From Dickeya undicola (GTDB taxonomy: Bacteria > Pseudomonadota > Gammaproteobacteria > Enterobacterales > Enterobacteriaceae): a stretch of DNA of 57,453 nt. Positions 10,183 to 23,183 of this stretch are shown piece by piece. The stretch covers positions 1 through 57,453 of the forward strand of contig NZ_JSYG01000003.1 in NCBI RefSeq assembly GCF_000784735.1, written 5' to 3'. A model generated the notes under the pieces. That model was not told the origin of the DNA, did no database searches, and saw nothing but the letters and a program-made list of their open reading frames with translations. The position numbers and the translations under genes were made by a program. Positions within the stretch are counted from its first letter, which is position 1. The number at the start of each line of letters is the position of its first letter.

Positions 10183-11670
10183 TCAGTGCGGCTTATCACT
10201 GTCATTTAATATGGCTAACTCGTCCCATATGGCATCCACACGAGCGACAACCGATGGGTCTTTGGTAATCGGGTGACCCCATTCCCGCTGTGTTTCCCCC
10301 GGCCACTTATTGGTAGCATCCAGCCCCATTTTGGAGCCTAGCCCGGAAACCGGCGAGGCAAAATCCAGATAATCGATCGGCGTATTTTCCACCAGCACGG
10401 TATCACGCGCCGGATCCATACGTGTGGTGATCGCCCAGATCACATCATTCCAGTCACGAGCATCAATATCATCATCGCAAACGATAACAAATTTGGTATA
10501 CATGAACTGGCGTAAAAAGGACCAGACGCCCATCATCACCCGTTTAGCATGTCCGGCATACTGTTTTTTCATAGTAACCACCGCCAGGCGGTAAGAACAG
10601 CCTTCCGGCGGCAGATAAAAGTCGACGATTTCCGGAAACTGCTTTTGCAGCAACGGCACGAACACCTCGTTCAACGCCACACCCAGCACTGCTGGTTCAT
10701 CGGGCGGTCTACCGGTATAAGTGGAGTGATAAATCGCATCACGTCGCTGGGTGACATGGGTGACCGTAAAGACCGGGAAATGATCGACTTCATTGTAATA
10801 ACCGGTGTGATCGCCATAAGGGCCTTCTGGTGCCATTTCACCCGGCTCGATATACCCTTCCAGCACGATTTCGGCACTGGCTGGCACCTCTAAATCGCTG
10901 GACAGGCATTTCACCACTTCAGTCTTATGACCACGCAGCAATCCGGCAAAAGCGTATTCAGACAACGTATCCGGCACCGGCGTCACGGCACCCAGAATGG
11001 TGGCGGGATCAGCCCCCAGCGCTACCGCTACCGGAAAACGTTCACCTGGATGTTGCTGGCACCATTCCTGAAAATCCAGCGCGCCGCCACGGTGCGATAA
11101 CCAGCGCATGATCAGCTTGTTACGGCCAATTAACTGCTGGCGATAAATACCCAGATTCTGGCGCTCTTTGAACGGCCCGCGTGTTACCGTTAACCCCCAG
11201 GTGACCAGCGGTGCGGCATCCCCCGGCCAACAGTGCATAATCGGAATCCGCCCCAGATCCACCTCGTCGCCTTCCCACACCTGTTCCTGGCAAGGCGCAC
11301 TCGACAGCCGTTTGGTCGGCATATTGAGCACCTGGCGGAATTTAGGCAGTTTGTCCACCAGATCGCGGAAACCGCGCGGCGGCTCCGGCTCTTTCAAAAA
11401 CGCCAGCAAGCGACCAACATCGCGTAACGCGCTGACCTCTTCCTGCCCCATGCCCAGCGCCACACGCTTGGGCGTGCCGAACAGGTTGCACAGCACTGGC
11501 ATACCGTAACCTTTGGGATTTTCAAACAGCAGAGCCGGGCCTCCGGCACGCAAGGTGCGATCGGCGATTTCGGTCATTTCCAGATAAGGGTCAATCGGCT
11601 GGTGGATACGTTTAAGCTCGCCTCTCGCTTCGAGTTGAGCGAGAAATTCACGTAAGTCACGGTATTTCAT
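10183..11670 (-). CDS. ubiD: 4-hydroxy-3-polyprenylbenzoate decarboxylase UbiD
   Basis: Decarboxylates 3-octaprenyl-4-hydroxybenzoate in ubiquinone synthesis, using prenylated FMN made by UbiX. The 495-residue product aligns along its whole length with the 497 residues of E. coli UbiD, including [30 protein letters not shown] and the C-terminal [20 protein letters not shown] region. It is the first gene of the ubiD-fre pair, divergent from rfaH. Confidence 0.97.
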   Translation of the reverse strand: MKYRDLREFLAQLEARGELKRIHQPIDPYLEMTEIADRTLRAGGPALLFENPKGYGMPVLCNLFGTPKRVALGMGQEEVSALRDVGRLLAFLKEPEPPRGFRDLVDKLPKFRQVLNMPTKRLSSAPCQEQVWEGDEVDLGRIPIMHCWPGDAAPLVTWGLTVTRGPFKERQNLGIYRQQLIGRNKLIMRWLSHRGGALDFQEWCQQHPGERFPVAVALGADPATILGAVTPVPDTLSEYAFAGLLRGHKTEVVKCLSSDLEVPASAEIVLEGYIEPGEMAPEGPYGDHTGYYNEVDHFPVFTVTHVTQRRDAIYHSTYTGRPPDEPAVLGVALNEVFVPLLQKQFPEIVDFYLPPEGCSYRLAVVTMKKQYAGHAKRVMMGVWSFLRQFMYTKFVIVCDDDIDARDWNDVIWAITTRMDPARDTVLVENTPIDYLDFASPVSGLGSKMGLDATNKWPGETQREWGHPITKDPSVVARVDAIWDELAILNDSDKPH

Positions 11671-11881
11671 GCTGAATCATCAGAAAGGTCAGTGGTGGGG
11701 CTATTATAAAGGCTCTTGGTCATGCTGTCGCTTCCCGCCCGCGCTATTTCTGGCAACAACCAGCTTGCCTCCGCTGCCAACACAACGCGCGATGAGGTAT
11801 ATCTGCCGGAAATATTTATCCCGCAAGGCGTAATGCTTTTGCTATCCTCTCCCGCTGTGAGAGCCATAGAAAAGTGAAATT

Positions 11882-12370
11882 ATGCGAGCCTGGTATCTAC
11901 TTTATTGCAAACGCGGCCAACTGTTACGGGCAAAAGAACACCTGGAACGTCAGGACGTCATTTGCCTGAGCCCGATGATCGCGCTGGAGAAAATTGTACG
12001 AGGGAAGCGAACCGAGGTCAGCGAGCCGCTGTTCCCCAATTATCTGTTCGTCGAATTTGACCCGGAGCACATACACACCACCACCATCAGCTCAACCCGT
12101 GGTGTGAGTCATTTTGTCCGTTTTGGCAATCTGCCCGCTCTGGTGCCCCAGCAGGTGATTGACGATTTATTACAGCATCCGTGCGCCACGCATATCGCGC
12201 CGGAATGCCCGCAACCCGGCGACGAGGTGACCATTACCGAAGGGGTGTTCAGCGGCCTGCAAGCTATCTACACCGAACCGGACGGCGAAGCGCGCTCCAT
12301 GCTACTGCTCAATCTGCTGAACAAGCAGGTGCGACAAAGTATCGACAACCGCCAGTTCCGAAAAGCATAA
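11882..12370 (+). CDS. rfaH: Transcription antitermination factor RfaH
   Basis: NusG paralogue that loads onto RNA polymerase paused at ops sites and suppresses polarity in long LPS, capsule and pilus operons; it also recruits ribosomes. The 162-residue product aligns with E. coli RfaH: the N-terminal NGN domain ([22 protein letters not shown]) and the C-terminal KOW-like domain ([29 protein letters not shown]) that changes fold upon activation. The LPS core locus in this same window is an obvious possible target. Confidence 0.96.
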   Translation: MRAWYLLYCKRGQLLRAKEHLERQDVICLSPMIALEKIVRGKRTEVSEPLFPNYLFVEFDPEHIHTTTISSTRGVSHFVRFGNLPALVPQQVIDDLLQHPCATHIAPECPQPGDEVTITEGVFSGLQAIYTEPDGEARSMLLLNLLNKQVRQSIDNRQFRKA

Positions 12371-12395
12371 ACCGCCAGGGCACAGCCCTGACGGT
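12371..12395. terminator. Hairpin between convergent rfaH and hemB
   Basis: ACCGCCAGGG and CCCTGACGGT pair over ten positions with one mismatch around a five-base loop, immediately after the rfaH stop and just before the hemB stop. It could terminate both transcripts. Confidence 0.6.
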
Positions 12396-12401
12396 TCATC
12401 A

Positions 12402-14221
<1,820 letters not shown>

Positions 14222-14267
14222 GCACCGATATCCCAAAACGCATCACGGTTACTCCGAGGATAACCGC

Positions 14268-14297
14268 AAAAAACAACACCTCCCGAAAGAGGTGTTG
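14268..14297 (-). terminator. Rho-independent terminator of tatABC
   Basis: A perfect nine-base stem (CAACACCTC at 14274-14282 with GAGGTGTTG at 14289-14297) and six-base loop, followed on the minus strand by six T residues, 37 bp after the tatC stop. Confidence 0.9.
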
Positions 14298-14333
14298 CAG
14301 TAAGAAGACCGCCGTTTCACGGCGAGATGCCAC

Positions 14334-15101
14334 TCAGGAAGAGGGCGCAGATTCGTCCACGTCTTCTTCGTCTGTCCGGCGCCGTTTACCAACGTAGAAC
14401 CGGGCGAAAAACACCCCGATCTCAAACAACAGATACATCGGGATCGCCAGCAGAGTCTGGGAGAACACATCCGGCGGTGTCAGCAACATACCAACCACAA
14501 ACGCACCCACCAGAACGTAGGGCCGCTTCTGTTTCAGGCTCTCTGGCGTCACCACCCCGCTCCAGCACAGCAGCACGATTGCCACCGGTACTTCGAACGA
14601 CACGCCGAACGCCATGAACAACGCCATAACGAAGTCGAGGTAGTTGTTGATATCGGTGGCAATCAGCACCCCTTTCGGCGCGGTCTGAGCAAAGAAGCTG
14701 AACGCCAGCGGAAAGACGATGAAATAAGCGAACGCCATCCCCATATAAAACAGCAAACTGCTGGATACCAGTAACGGCATCATCAGCCGACGTTCATGCT
14801 TGTAGAGCGCCGGAGCCACAAACGCCCAGACCTGATAAAGCACCAGCGGTGCTGACAAGAAGACTGATACGATCAACGTCAGCTTGATAGGGGTAAAAAA
14901 AGGAGAAGCCACATCGGTTGCAATCATGCTAGCACCGGCTGGCAACTGTTTGATGAGCGGCGCGGAAACAATCTGATAGATGTCATTAGCGAAATAGACC
15001 AGTACCAGAAAGACCACCAGCACGCTGATAATGCTATTCAACAACCGCTTACGCAGTTCGATCAGATGGCTGATCAGCGGTTGAGTTTGATCAACAGCCA
15101 T
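14334..15101 (-). CDS. tatC: Twin-arginine translocase subunit TatC
   Basis: Inner-membrane protein with six transmembrane helices that, with TatB, binds twin-arginine signal peptides of folded exported proteins. The 255-residue product has the N-terminal [13 protein letters not shown] segment that forms the signal-binding face, the FFTPIKL loop, and a basic and acidic C-terminal tail. It follows tatB by three bases. Confidence 0.96.
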   Translation of the reverse strand: MAVDQTQPLISHLIELRKRLLNSIISVLVVFLVLVYFANDIYQIVSAPLIKQLPAGASMIATDVASPFFTPIKLTLIVSVFLSAPLVLYQVWAFVAPALYKHERRLMMPLLVSSSLLFYMGMAFAYFIVFPLAFSFFAQTAPKGVLIATDINNYLDFVMALFMAFGVSFEVPVAIVLLCWSGVVTPESLKQKRPYVLVGAFVVGMLLTPPDVFSQTLLAIPMYLLFEIGVFFARFYVGKRRRTDEEDVDESAPSS

Positions 15102-15104
15102 AGG

Positions 15105-15671
15105 TTAACGATCACCAGAAGGTTGAGAGGAAACAGCCGGAGCCGCCTGTTCAGGTTTTACCTTATGCTCAGCAGCGGATATTGTTTCCGTCACCGATGG
15201 CGTAGGCAACGTCAAATCAGCTGGCATTGCCTGATCCGCAGAGTCAGCTACCAGCGTGACTGGAGCCACGGACGCGGAAACAGCAGCCTTACGCTCTGTC
15301 TCCAGCACGCCGTCATGAGCCGCTTCTGGGTCAGCCAACGGCACATGCTCCGGCAATTCACCCGCGTCAGGCTTGATACTGACAGGGCGCTTCATCGCTT
15401 CGGCAGCCTCTTTCAGTTCATCCATTGATGCTTTGAGCTCCGGTGACAAATTCTGCAATTGGCTAGCCTGTTCTACTTTCTTCAGGCTGTCTTGTAACTC
15501 TTGCAGTTTCAGCTCCTGGGCCAGCTCATTTTGCACCGTTGATGCCAGAGAACGCAGTGCACGAATCCATCCCGCCACGGTCCTTACCGCTATCGGCAGG
15601 CGTTCAGGCCCCAACACGACCAGGCCTATCACCATCACCAGCAGCAGTTCACTAAACCCGATATCAAACAC
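15105..15671 (-). CDS. tatB: Twin-arginine translocase subunit TatB
   Basis: Partner of TatC in the Tat receptor complex. It has a single N-terminal membrane helix ([20 protein letters not shown]), an amphipathic helix after GPERLP, and a long charged, Ala- and Pro-rich tail to residue 188. The start codon is GTG, three bases after the tatA stop. The tail is longer than in E. coli (171 residues), as is common for this variable part. Confidence 0.95.
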   Translation of the reverse strand: MFDIGFSELLLVMVIGLVVLGPERLPIAVRTVAGWIRALRSLASTVQNELAQELKLQELQDSLKKVEQASQLQNLSPELKASMDELKEAAEAMKRPVSIKPDAGELPEHVPLADPEAAHDGVLETERKAAVSASVAPVTLVADSADQAMPADLTLPTPSVTETISAAEHKVKPEQAAPAVSSQPSGDR

Positions 15672-15674
15672 CGG

Positions 15675-15929
15675 TTACACCTGCTCTTTATGCTGGCTTT
15701 TCTCTTCCTGACTGGTTTGCGGCTTCTGCTCCGAAATGGATTTGGTCGCAAAATCAGCGTCCTGTTGCTTGTCGTCGTTGGCAGCAGGCTTATCGTCGCT
15801 CATTGCTTTCTTAAAGCCTTTAATCGACGCGCCAAGATCAGAGCCAAGTGACTTGAGTTTGCCCGTACCAAATAACAAAACCACAATGACAGCTATCAGT
15901 AGCAAACTCGGAAGACTAATACCGCTCAT
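15675..15929 (-). CDS. tatA: Twin-arginine translocase subunit TatA
   Basis: Pore-forming subunit that oligomerises to let folded proteins cross the inner membrane. The 84-residue product has a short membrane helix ([13 protein letters not shown]), the [14 protein letters not shown] hinge and amphipathic helix, and a charged tail. First gene of tatABC, with AGAGG in its ribosome site. It follows ubiB by about 110 bp holding tandem repeats and a hairpin. Confidence 0.95.
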   Translation of the reverse strand: MSGISLPSLLLIAVIVVLLFGTGKLKSLGSDLGASIKGFKKAMSDDKPAANDDKQQDADFATKSISEQKPQTSQEEKSQHKEQV

Positions 15930-15966
15930 ATAATGCCTACCTCTTGATGCAAAAGGAATTAACGGA

Positions 15967-15998
15967 ACATGTTGAACAGATGCAACTGTTCAACATGT
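15967..15998. repeat. Perfect 13-bp stem hairpin between ubiB and tatA
   Basis: ACATGTTGAACAG (15967-15979) and CTGTTCAACATGT (15986-15998) pair perfectly around a six-base loop. On the minus strand no run of T follows, so it is not a standard terminator. It lies 40-70 bp before the tatA ATG and may shape ubiB 3'-end processing or tatA expression. Its right arm is also the first degenerate copy of the adjoining 17-bp repeat. Confidence 0.7.
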
Positions 15999-16054
15999 AC
16001 TATTATTCAACGCGTACTACTATTCAACGAGTACTAGTATTCAACGAGTACTGC
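15987..16054. repeat. Four tandem copies of a 17-bp unit at the 3' end of ubiB
   Basis: Units at 15987-16003, 16004-16020, 16021-16037 and 16038-16054; the last three are TATTCAACG(C/A)GTACT followed by two variable bases, the first is more diverged. The unit at 16038-16054 contains the ubiB stop and its last codons, so the array looks like duplications of the ubiB 3' end into the spacer. Confidence 0.8.
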
Positions 16055-17678
16055 GCCAGCCGATAATCCAGGCCACAAAACCGGCGGCAATCAGACCAGC
16101 CGGTACAATATCGGCCTCAACCTGACTAACCAACAGTATCGTCCCGCTCAACAGTAGCGTCGCCCCGACACCCAGCATATAACGGGCCCGACCATGACGG
16201 GTGCGTTGTGTCCGCAGCTCGCTGGTCAACAGCTCCATATTCTGCTTCAACATCTTATGTTGACGTAAACCGTCATAGAACAATTCGGGAATCTCAGGCA
16301 GTTTTTCCGCCCAAAATGGCGCTTTCTCTTTAAATGCGCGCAGCATGGCGGGCAATCCGACCTGATCCTTCAGCCAGGTTTCCAGAAAAGGCTTGGCCGT
16401 TTTCCATAAATCCAGCTGTGGGTAGAGCTGACGCCCTACGCCCTCAATGTACAGTAACGTCTTCTGCAACAACACCAGTTGGGGTTGCACTTCCATATTG
16501 AAGCGACGTGCCGTATTAAAGAGGTTCAATAATACATGACCGAAAGAAATTTCTGCTAACGGCTTTTCAAATATTGGCTCGCACACGGTACGGATGGCGA
16601 ATTCGAACTCTTCTACGTTGGTATCTTGCGGAACCCAGCCTGAGTCAACATGCAACTCAGCAACGCGGCGATAGTCACGGTTGAAAAAGGCGATAAAATT
16701 CTCCGCCAGATAGCGCTTATCGTTTTTATTCAGCGAACCGACAATACCGCAGTCAATGCCGATATATTGCGGGTCTTCCGGATGCTCATAGCTGATGAAG
16801 ATGTTGCCGGGATGCATGTCAGCATGGAAAAAGCTATCGCGGAACACCTGGGTGAAAAAGACTTGTACACCGCGCTCGGCCAGCAATGGCATATTGATGC
16901 CATGCCGTTTCAGTGCCTCCACATCCGACACCGGAATACCGTAAATACGCTCCATGACCAGCACGCGCTCGTTGCAGTAATCAGAGTAGACCTCCGGCAC
17001 ATACAGCATCGGGCTGTTTTCAAAGTTCCGCCGCAACTGGATGGCGTTGGCGGCTTCACGCAGCAAGTTCAGCTCATCCAACAGCGTTTTTTCGTAGTCG
17101 CGCACCACTTCACGCGGCCGCAAGCGACGCCCGTCTGGCATCAGAATCGGCAGCCAGCCAGCCAAACGATTCATCAACCGCATATCCGCTTTGATGACCG
17201 GCAGAATATCCGGGCGAATGACTTTGATGACGATATCCTTGCCGGTGGTTTTCAGCCTGGCGGTGTGCACCTGGGCAATCGATGCCGATGCCAACGGTTT
17301 GGCATCAAAATCATCGAACCAGGTTTCCAGTTTTCCGCCCATCGACATCTCAATCTGCTGACGGGCCAGTTCGCCATCAAACGGTTCGACCTGATCCTGC
17401 AACATTGCCAGTTGGTCAGCGATAGCGGGGGAGAATAAATCACGGCGGGTTGACATCATCTGCCCGAACTTGATCCATACCGGACCCAGTTCCTGAAGCG
17501 CCAGACGCAAACGCTCGCCCAATGGCTTGTCTTTGTGACGATTCGGCAACCAGAACCATAAGCAACGCCAAAGACGTAACGGCAACGTCAATGGAATACG
17601 CGGAATCAGCTCATCCAGACCATAGCTCAGCAGCACCCCTATAATGCGGTACAACCGCAGCAACTCTCCCGGCGTCAT
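16041..17678 (-). CDS. ubiB: Ubiquinone biosynthesis atypical kinase/ATPase UbiB
   Basis: Member of the ABC1/ADCK/UbiB family required for ubiquinone synthesis, probably an ATPase that helps lipid intermediates leave the membrane. The 545-residue product (E. coli 546) has the family KxGQ motif (KFGQMMSTR, near 85), an Ala-rich loop ([11 protein letters not shown], near 130), catalytic ADMHPGNIF and DCGIV metal-binding residues, and two hydrophobic helices at the C terminus. Its ATG overlaps the ubiJ stop (ATGA). The last codons lie within the tandem repeat. Confidence 0.96.
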   Translation of the reverse strand: MTPGELLRLYRIIGVLLSYGLDELIPRIPLTLPLRLWRCLWFWLPNRHKDKPLGERLRLALQELGPVWIKFGQMMSTRRDLFSPAIADQLAMLQDQVEPFDGELARQQIEMSMGGKLETWFDDFDAKPLASASIAQVHTARLKTTGKDIVIKVIRPDILPVIKADMRLMNRLAGWLPILMPDGRRLRPREVVRDYEKTLLDELNLLREAANAIQLRRNFENSPMLYVPEVYSDYCNERVLVMERIYGIPVSDVEALKRHGINMPLLAERGVQVFFTQVFRDSFFHADMHPGNIFISYEHPEDPQYIGIDCGIVGSLNKNDKRYLAENFIAFFNRDYRRVAELHVDSGWVPQDTNVEEFEFAIRTVCEPIFEKPLAEISFGHVLLNLFNTARRFNMEVQPQLVLLQKTLLYIEGVGRQLYPQLDLWKTAKPFLETWLKDQVGLPAMLRAFKEKAPFWAEKLPEIPELFYDGLRQHKMLKQNMELLTSELRTQRTRHGRARYMLGVGATLLLSGTILLVSQVEADIVPAGLIAAGFVAWIIGWRSTR

Positions 17679-18283
17679 GGTGCCCCCTCCAATTTTGCCA
17701 ATCGGCTGGACAGGGTTTCCACCGACTGCGCCAGAGCGTCCACCTCATCGGCAAACCACGCCCCTTCCAGTTTGCCCGGCGACAAACGCCACTCTTCGGT
17801 CACCGTTTCCGACAACGCCTGCTGCTGTCGACACACTGAGCGCATGAGCCCCCCGACAACGTTGCCCGCCGCCTGACTCAGCCCTTCCGCCACCACATCA
17901 CCCAGCCAGGGCGACAGCCACTCTGCTGGGTCGAACTCCGCCAAATCCAACAACGTGACAAACTGCTGGGCAACCTGAATATCGCCTTCCAGTACCAGCT
18001 CACCACTGCGCATCAACGCCGACAATTGCTGCCGGTCACGCAGTTTCACCAGTGCCGACAGACGGGTTTGCAGCAAGCAATCCGGCTGCGCTGACCACTG
18101 AGTCACGACATCGAGACGGTACTCGGAGAAAACCAATACCAGCGGTGTATCAAGCTCCACCACTTCAACGCGCAACGTTTTTCCGTGCAAACGCTGACGG
18201 GCAGCTTTCATGCTTCGGTCGCGGAACAGCAGCTGGTTGAGCGCTGTTTCCAGTGCCGCCGTCAACACAGGCATTATCAACAT
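17675..18283 (-). CDS. ubiJ: Ubiquinone biosynthesis accessory factor UbiJ (SCP2 domain)
   Basis: Lipid-binding scaffold of the soluble Ubi complex, carrying ubiquinone precursors in an SCP2-like fold. The product resembles E. coli UbiJ (YigP): [25 protein letters not shown] and [11 protein letters not shown]-type segments are clear, and the C terminus is a short coiled coil. I chose the ATG at MLIMPVLTA, which aligns with the E. coli MPFKPLVTA start (202 residues); a TTG four codons upstream (18295) is possible. Between ubiE (13 bp) and ubiB (4-bp overlap). Confidence 0.9.
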   Translation of the reverse strand: MLIMPVLTAALETALNQLLFRDRSMKAARQRLHGKTLRVEVVELDTPLVLVFSEYRLDVVTQWSAQPDCLLQTRLSALVKLRDRQQLSALMRSGELVLEGDIQVAQQFVTLLDLAEFDPAEWLSPWLGDVVAEGLSQAAGNVVGGLMRSVCRQQQALSETVTEEWRLSPGKLEGAWFADEVDALAQSVETLSSRLAKLEGAP

Positions 18284-18296
18284 GGGAGTACCCAAC

Positions 18297-19052
18297 TCAG
18301 AATTTAAATCCGCGATGCAACGCCACGATACCGCTGGTCAGATTGAAGTAATCCACACTGTCAAAACCGGCATCGACCATCATCCCTTTCAGGGTTTCCT
18401 GATCGGGGTGCATCCGGATAGACTCCGCCAGATAGCGATAACTGCCAGCATCACTGGCGACCATTTCACCAATGCGGGGCAGGATATGGAAAGAGTAAGC
18501 ATCATAAACCTTGCTTAACGCTTTTACGGTTGGTTTCGAAAACTCCAGCACCAGCAAGCGGCCACCAGGCTTTAGCACCCGATACATGGAACGCAATGCC
18601 TTCTCTTTTTCGGTTACGTTACGCAACCCGAACGAAATAGTGATGCAGTCAAAAAAGTTATCCGGAAATGGAAGCGCTTCTGCATTAGCCTGAACGTAAC
18701 TGACATTCCCTACCACGCCATTGTTGCGCAGTTTTTCACGCCCCACTTTCAGCATCGACGCATTGATATCCGCCAGCACCACTTCGCCCTCATCCCCTAC
18801 CAGACGAGAGAATTTAGCAGTCAGGTCGCCAGTGCCGCCAGCCAGGTCCAGCACGCGCTGACCGCGACGCACACCGCTGCACTCGATGGTAAACCGTTTC
18901 CAGATACGGTGAATGCCAAACGACATCAAATCGTTCATCAAGTCATATTTGGCCGCCACAGAGTGAAACACATCCGCCACCATGGCTTCTTTATCGTCTT
19001 TAGCCACCGTGCGAAAACCAAAATGTGTTGTTTTGTCCGAATCGTCTACCAT
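18297..19052 (-). CDS. ubiE: Ubiquinone/menaquinone C-methyltransferase UbiE
   Basis: SAM-dependent methyltransferase acting in both ubiquinone and menaquinone synthesis. It shows the SAM-binding [14 protein letters not shown] motif (near 67), [11 protein letters not shown] and the C-terminal [12 protein letters not shown]. The start at [13 protein letters not shown] gives 251 residues, exactly the E. coli length, with AGGCGG upstream; an earlier ATG (19094, MSNTILK) remains possible. First gene of ubiE-ubiJ-ubiB. Confidence 0.96.
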   Translation of the reverse strand: MVDDSDKTTHFGFRTVAKDDKEAMVADVFHSVAAKYDLMNDLMSFGIHRIWKRFTIECSGVRRGQRVLDLAGGTGDLTAKFSRLVGDEGEVVLADINASMLKVGREKLRNNGVVGNVSYVQANAEALPFPDNFFDCITISFGLRNVTEKEKALRSMYRVLKPGGRLLVLEFSKPTVKALSKVYDAYSFHILPRIGEMVASDAGSYRYLAESIRMHPDQETLKGMMVDAGFDSVDYFNLTSGIVALHRGFKF

Positions 19053-19173
19053 GTTATCCGCCTGCTTTTTCAACTTCAGGATCGTGTTACTCATTAATGG
19101 GTAGAGAGTGTAACAGAGCCCGCCCAAAAGCGACCGCCCTTCTTTTCACCCTATACCCCGAACCTGATCAACA

Positions 19174-20706
19174 TCATACCGCCGTGCCGTTTTGCACCTC
19201 ATCCGTACCGCGTTCTGCCGCATCGTCATCCAGATCCTGCGACAGCGCGGGTAGCTCATCATACGCTAACGGTTCGTCTTGCATTACGGGCACATTAACC
19301 GGCCGTTTAATCTCCACCCCCAGCGCACGAAACCCTTCGGCTTGACCGATCAAATTGCCACGCCCGGACGCCAGCTTCTTCATCGCCTGACGATAACCCG
19401 TCTGCGCCTTGTCAAGCCCTTGCCCCAACGCAGCCATATCATCAACAAACAAACGCAGTTTGTCGTACAGTCGGGACGCTCGTTCGGCGATCAACTGCGC
19501 ATTGCGGCTTTGCTGCTCGTAACGCCAGAGATTGTTAATTGTCCGTAACGCTACCAGCAAAGTCGTGGGGCTGACCAGCATAATATTGTGACGCAGTGCC
19601 TCAGTAATCAGATCGGGCTGACGGTCGATTGCCACCAGAAACGCAGGCTCGACAGGAATGAACATCAGTACATAGTCGAGCGAACGCAACCCCGGCAATT
19701 GTTGATAATCCTTACTGCCCAGCAGCCGGATATGATTGCGGATAGACAGCAGATGCTCGTTGAGCGCCGCCGCCCGCTCAGCCTCGTTGTCACTGTTGAA
19801 ATAGCGCTCATAGGCCACCAACGACATTTTGGCATCGATGACCACATCCTTGCCGTGCGGCAGCCGAACAATCACATCCGGTTGCAGGCGGCTGTTGCTA
19901 CCGGTTTGTACACTGACCTGGGTGTCATACTCATGCCCTTCGCGCAGCCCAGAGCTTTCCAACACCCGGCTTAACACCACCTCTCCCCAGTTGCCCTGGG
20001 TTTTATTGTCCCCTTTCAACGCATTAGTGAGGTTGATGGCTTCCTGCGCCATGCGGGCGTTAAGCTGTTGCAGGTTACGAATTTCATGAGCCAGCGTATG
20101 CCGTTCTTTCGACTCAGCACCAAAGCTCTCTTGTACCTGGCGGCGAAAACCGTCCAGTTGTTCGCGCAGCGGCGTCAGCAGCTTTTCCATGCTCTGCTGA
20201 TTTTGCTGGTCCACTTTGAGCCCATTCTGTTCAAAGATGCGATTGGCAAGGTTTTCAAACTGGGTGGACAAGCGCTGTTCGCTGTTCATCAACAATCGCT
20301 GCTTTTCTTCCGCCGCCAACCGGGTTTCTTCAAGGCGGATCGTCACTTCGCGCAGTTCCGCTTCCTGTGCGCCGTTAGCTTCACGTAGCGCTCGCAGTTC
20401 CTGGTTAAGCTGAACGCACTCTTCCCGCAGTTCCGTCAGTTGCCGCAATTTTTCCTCGCCAGCCGCCAGTTGGCCGTGCAGTGTACGTAGCTCCTGGGTC
20501 TGTTGATCCAGCCGCTGCTGGTCCTGCCGCCGCATCTGCTGGCTTTCAATCAGTTGCTGGCGCGCTTGTTCCAGCGCCTGCTGTTGCAACTGTAACTCGG
20601 TGTCATGCCGCGCCTGACGCTGTTGCTGCCACAGGCTGGCGGCCAGCCACCCCAGCAACAGGCCAACTACGCCGCCACCGACACCATAAAACAAGGAGAT
20701 CTCCAC
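19174..20706 (-). CDS. rmuC: DNA recombination protein RmuC
   Basis: Predicted to limit recombination at inverted repeats; the family combines an N-terminal membrane anchor, a long coiled coil and a C-terminal nuclease-like fold. Here residues 5-25 are hydrophobic, 30-170 are a Gln-, Glu- and Arg-rich coiled coil, and 210-420 hold the conserved core (NWGEVVLSRVLESSGL, DVVIDAKMSLVAYERY). 510 residues. The start is GTG, with GGAGG four bases upstream. It precedes ubiE as in E. coli. Confidence 0.94.
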   Translation of the reverse strand: MEISLFYGVGGGVVGLLLGWLAASLWQQQRQARHDTELQLQQQALEQARQQLIESQQMRRQDQQRLDQQTQELRTLHGQLAAGEEKLRQLTELREECVQLNQELRALREANGAQEAELREVTIRLEETRLAAEEKQRLLMNSEQRLSTQFENLANRIFEQNGLKVDQQNQQSMEKLLTPLREQLDGFRRQVQESFGAESKERHTLAHEIRNLQQLNARMAQEAINLTNALKGDNKTQGNWGEVVLSRVLESSGLREGHEYDTQVSVQTGSNSRLQPDVIVRLPHGKDVVIDAKMSLVAYERYFNSDNEAERAAALNEHLLSIRNHIRLLGSKDYQQLPGLRSLDYVLMFIPVEPAFLVAIDRQPDLITEALRHNIMLVSPTTLLVALRTINNLWRYEQQSRNAQLIAERASRLYDKLRLFVDDMAALGQGLDKAQTGYRQAMKKLASGRGNLIGQAEGFRALGVEIKRPVNVPVMQDEPLAYDELPALSQDLDDDAAERGTDEVQNGTAV

Positions 20707-20845
20707 ACCGCCTCCGGGTTATGAGTACCACTGCCCGCCAAGGTAAAATGAGGCTGTATATATGTCCAGAGGTGATGAGCAAAATCGGCTGAAAAAGCCG
20801 TTGCCAAACGAGAAAATGCGAGCCGACTTCAGAAAGCGGGCGGTA

Positions 20846-20877
20846 GAAAAAACAAAACCGGCCCTTGGACCGGTTTT
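20846..20877 (-). terminator. Rho-independent terminator of argCBH
   Basis: An 8-bp stem (AAAACCGG at 20854-20861 with CCGGTTTT at 20870-20877) and eight-base loop, 18 bp after the argH stop, followed on the minus strand by GTTTTTTC. Confidence 0.85.
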
Positions 20878-20894
20878 GGAGTTTATCGCAAGGA

Positions 20895-22268
20895 TTACGC
20901 CAGGCGCTGTTTGGCGTCGGCGATGGCGCGCGCGACCTGTTGCGGCGACACCCCACCCTGCGCGGCACGCTTTTCCAGACAGGACTGCAATGACAGCACC
21001 GGATACACATCGTCCTCGATCACGGCGCTGAATTGTTTGAGATCTGTTAGTGACAACGCTTCCAGCGCTTTGCCCTGACGAATCGCCTCCACCACCGCTT
21101 CACCGACGATGTGGTGCGCTTCACGGAACGGTACACCTTTGGCGACCAGATAGTCGGCCAGTTCGGTAGCGTTGGCGTAGCCCTGCTGCGCCGCTTCCTG
21201 ACAACGCGGACGTTTCACCTGAATGCCTTCCAGCACCAGCGCCGCCATCATCAGGCTGTCGTGCCAGGTGTCCAGTGCGTCGAACAGCCCTTCCTTGTCT
21301 TCCTGCATATCTTTGTTGTACGCCAGCGGCAGGCCTTTCAGCGTCACCAGCATACCGGCCAGCGCGCCCTGCACCCGTCCGCATTTACCGCGGATCAGCT
21401 CCAGCGCGTCCGGGTTCTTTTTCTGCGGCATCAGCGAAGAGCCGGAGGTAACACGGTCAGACAGCTCAACAAACGCCGCTTCGCCGCTGTTAAAGAAGAT
21501 CAAATCTTCGGCGAAGCGCGACAGATGCACCATGCCAATGGAAGCGTCAGACAGCAGTTCCAGCACGTGATCGCGATCGGATACCGTATCCAGGCTGTTG
21601 CGCGTCGCCGAGGCGAAGCCCAGCCAACCGGCCAGTTGTTCGCGATCGATAGGATAGGCAGTGCCTGCCAGCGCGCCGCAACCCAGCGGGCTCACGTCCA
21701 GACGCTTGAGCGTATCCTCAAGACGACTCTCGTCACGCGCGAGCATTTCATGATAAGCCAGACACCAATGGGCGAAGGTTACCGGCTGCGCGCGCTGCAA
21801 ATGGGTATACCCCGGCATCACCGCGTCCTGATTAGCCTCGGCGGTAGCGACCAGCGCAGCTCGCAGATGACGGATCGCCTGCGCCAGTTCGCTCACCTGC
21901 GCTTTGCACCACAGCTTTAGGTCGGTAGCCACCTGATCGTTACGGCTGCGTCCGGTGTGCAGTTTCTTGCCCAAATCGCCGACTTTCTCGATCAGTTTCT
22001 GCTCCACCCAGCTGTGGATGTCTTCCGCGTCGCTTTGCAGGATAGCCTCGGGATCCGCCTGCACCTCTTTCAGCAGTGCATTGAGCGCCTGTTCCAGTTG
22101 CTGCTGCTCCTGAGCGGTCAGCACATTCACTGTCACCAGTGCCTTGGACCAGCCAATGGATCCGATGATGTCCTGCTCTGCCAGACGGTAATCAAACCGC
22201 AGTGAATCGTTGAACTGTTTAAAACGTTGATCTGCCGCCTGCGTGAACCGTCCGCCCCACAAAGCCAT
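20895..22268 (-). CDS. argH: Argininosuccinate lyase ArgH
   Basis: Splits argininosuccinate into arginine and fumarate, the last step of arginine synthesis. Starting at MALWGGRF gives 457 residues, the E. coli length. The fumarase/aspartase superfamily signature [12 protein letters not shown] (near 276-287) and the [12 protein letters not shown] loop (near 108) are present. Third gene of argCBH, 117 bp after argB; that spacer holds a GC-rich imperfect hairpin (22341-22362) which might tune the downstream level. Confidence 0.96.
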   Translation of the reverse strand: MALWGGRFTQAADQRFKQFNDSLRFDYRLAEQDIIGSIGWSKALVTVNVLTAQEQQQLEQALNALLKEVQADPEAILQSDAEDIHSWVEQKLIEKVGDLGKKLHTGRSRNDQVATDLKLWCKAQVSELAQAIRHLRAALVATAEANQDAVMPGYTHLQRAQPVTFAHWCLAYHEMLARDESRLEDTLKRLDVSPLGCGALAGTAYPIDREQLAGWLGFASATRNSLDTVSDRDHVLELLSDASIGMVHLSRFAEDLIFFNSGEAAFVELSDRVTSGSSLMPQKKNPDALELIRGKCGRVQGALAGMLVTLKGLPLAYNKDMQEDKEGLFDALDTWHDSLMMAALVLEGIQVKRPRCQEAAQQGYANATELADYLVAKGVPFREAHHIVGEAVVEAIRQGKALEALSLTDLKQFSAVIEDDVYPVLSLQSCLEKRAAQGGVSPQQVARAIADAKQRLA

Positions 22269-22385
22269 AACTACACTCCCGGTCTGTCTGATAAAGGTGG
22301 GCCGATTCCTGTCCGACCCGCCATTGAACTGCACCTCTCTCTCCGGCGGCTGCCGCCGGGAGAAAACGTGATTAATGCTCGCGTC

Positions 22386-23159
22386 TTACGCCAGAATACG
22401 GGTGCCGATAGACACACCGTTGAACAACGCAGGCAACTGCTCGGCGTGACGCCAGCTGGCGATATCTACCGGACGCCCCAGCGCACGCGCCGCGTCCAGC
22501 GCCGCATTAACCTTGACGATCATGCCGTCGGTAATAATGCCTTGCGCGATCAGTTCTTCCGCTTTCCCTGCGGTCATTTCCGCAATACGTTGCCCTTTGC
22601 CGTCCAGAATGCCGCTGACATCGGACAACAGGATCAGGTCTGCACCCAGCGTTTGCGCCAGCGCGGTGGCAGCCTGGTCGGCGTTGACGTTCATCAGTTC
22701 GCCGCCAGCAGTGATGCCAATGGAACTAATAACCGGCAAATAACCCGCATTCAGCAGGGTGTTGAGCAGCGCCGGAGAACCGACTTCGGCTTTACCCACG
22801 TGCCCCAATTCGTCATTCAGTTGCGTCACCACCGTGCTGCCGCCATCCGCCAGACTCAAGCCCACGGCGTTGATACCGTGACGAATCGCCCAGGCCAGCA
22901 GGGTTTTGTTGGCGGAACCGGCCAGTGCGCCAGTGATGATGTCGATCTGGTCGGCGGGCGTCACGCGTAGGCCATTCTTCTTGACCACCGGCAACGACAG
23001 TTTCTTCATCAGGTCGTCTACCAGACAGCCACCACCATGCACGATAACCAGCGGGCGCTGGTGCTGCTGACGGTAGGTCACCAGCGCGGTGAACAGGCGC
23101 TCCAGCGCCTCTTCGCTATCCAGTAATACACCACCTAATTTGATAATTAACGGATTCAT
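22386..23159 (-). CDS. argB: Acetylglutamate kinase ArgB
   Basis: Phosphorylates N-acetylglutamate, the second step of arginine synthesis. The 257-residue amino-acid-kinase fold protein shows [10 protein letters not shown] at the start, [14 protein letters not shown] (near 38-52), [20 protein letters not shown] and the C-terminal GTRILA. Second gene of argCBH, 24 bp after argC. Confidence 0.95.
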   Translation of the reverse strand: MNPLIIKLGGVLLDSEEALERLFTALVTYRQQHQRPLVIVHGGGCLVDDLMKKLSLPVVKKNGLRVTPADQIDIITGALAGSANKTLLAWAIRHGINAVGLSLADGGSTVVTQLNDELGHVGKAEVGSPALLNTLLNAGYLPVISSIGITAGGELMNVNADQAATALAQTLGADLILLSDVSGILDGKGQRIAEMTAGKAEELIAQGIITDGMIVKVNAALDAARALGRPVDIASWRHAEQLPALFNGVSIGTRILA

Positions 23160-23183
23160 CGGTCTTTGCGCCTCAGGATGTCA

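Noticed and set aside
15967-16054. CRISPR-like array
   Set aside because: The units are only 17 bp, directly abutting with no spacers, and include the ubiB stop codon; this is a simple tandem duplication.
17675-18283. Possible EsrE-type small RNA at the 3' end of ubiJ
   Set aside because: An sRNA has been described for the E. coli ubiJ (yigP) locus, but I cannot identify a promoter or terminator for one here from sequence alone.
22336-22365. GC-rich hairpin between argB and argH as a terminator
   Set aside because: The stem is imperfect and no T-run follows on the minus strand; argH is more likely read through from argCB.
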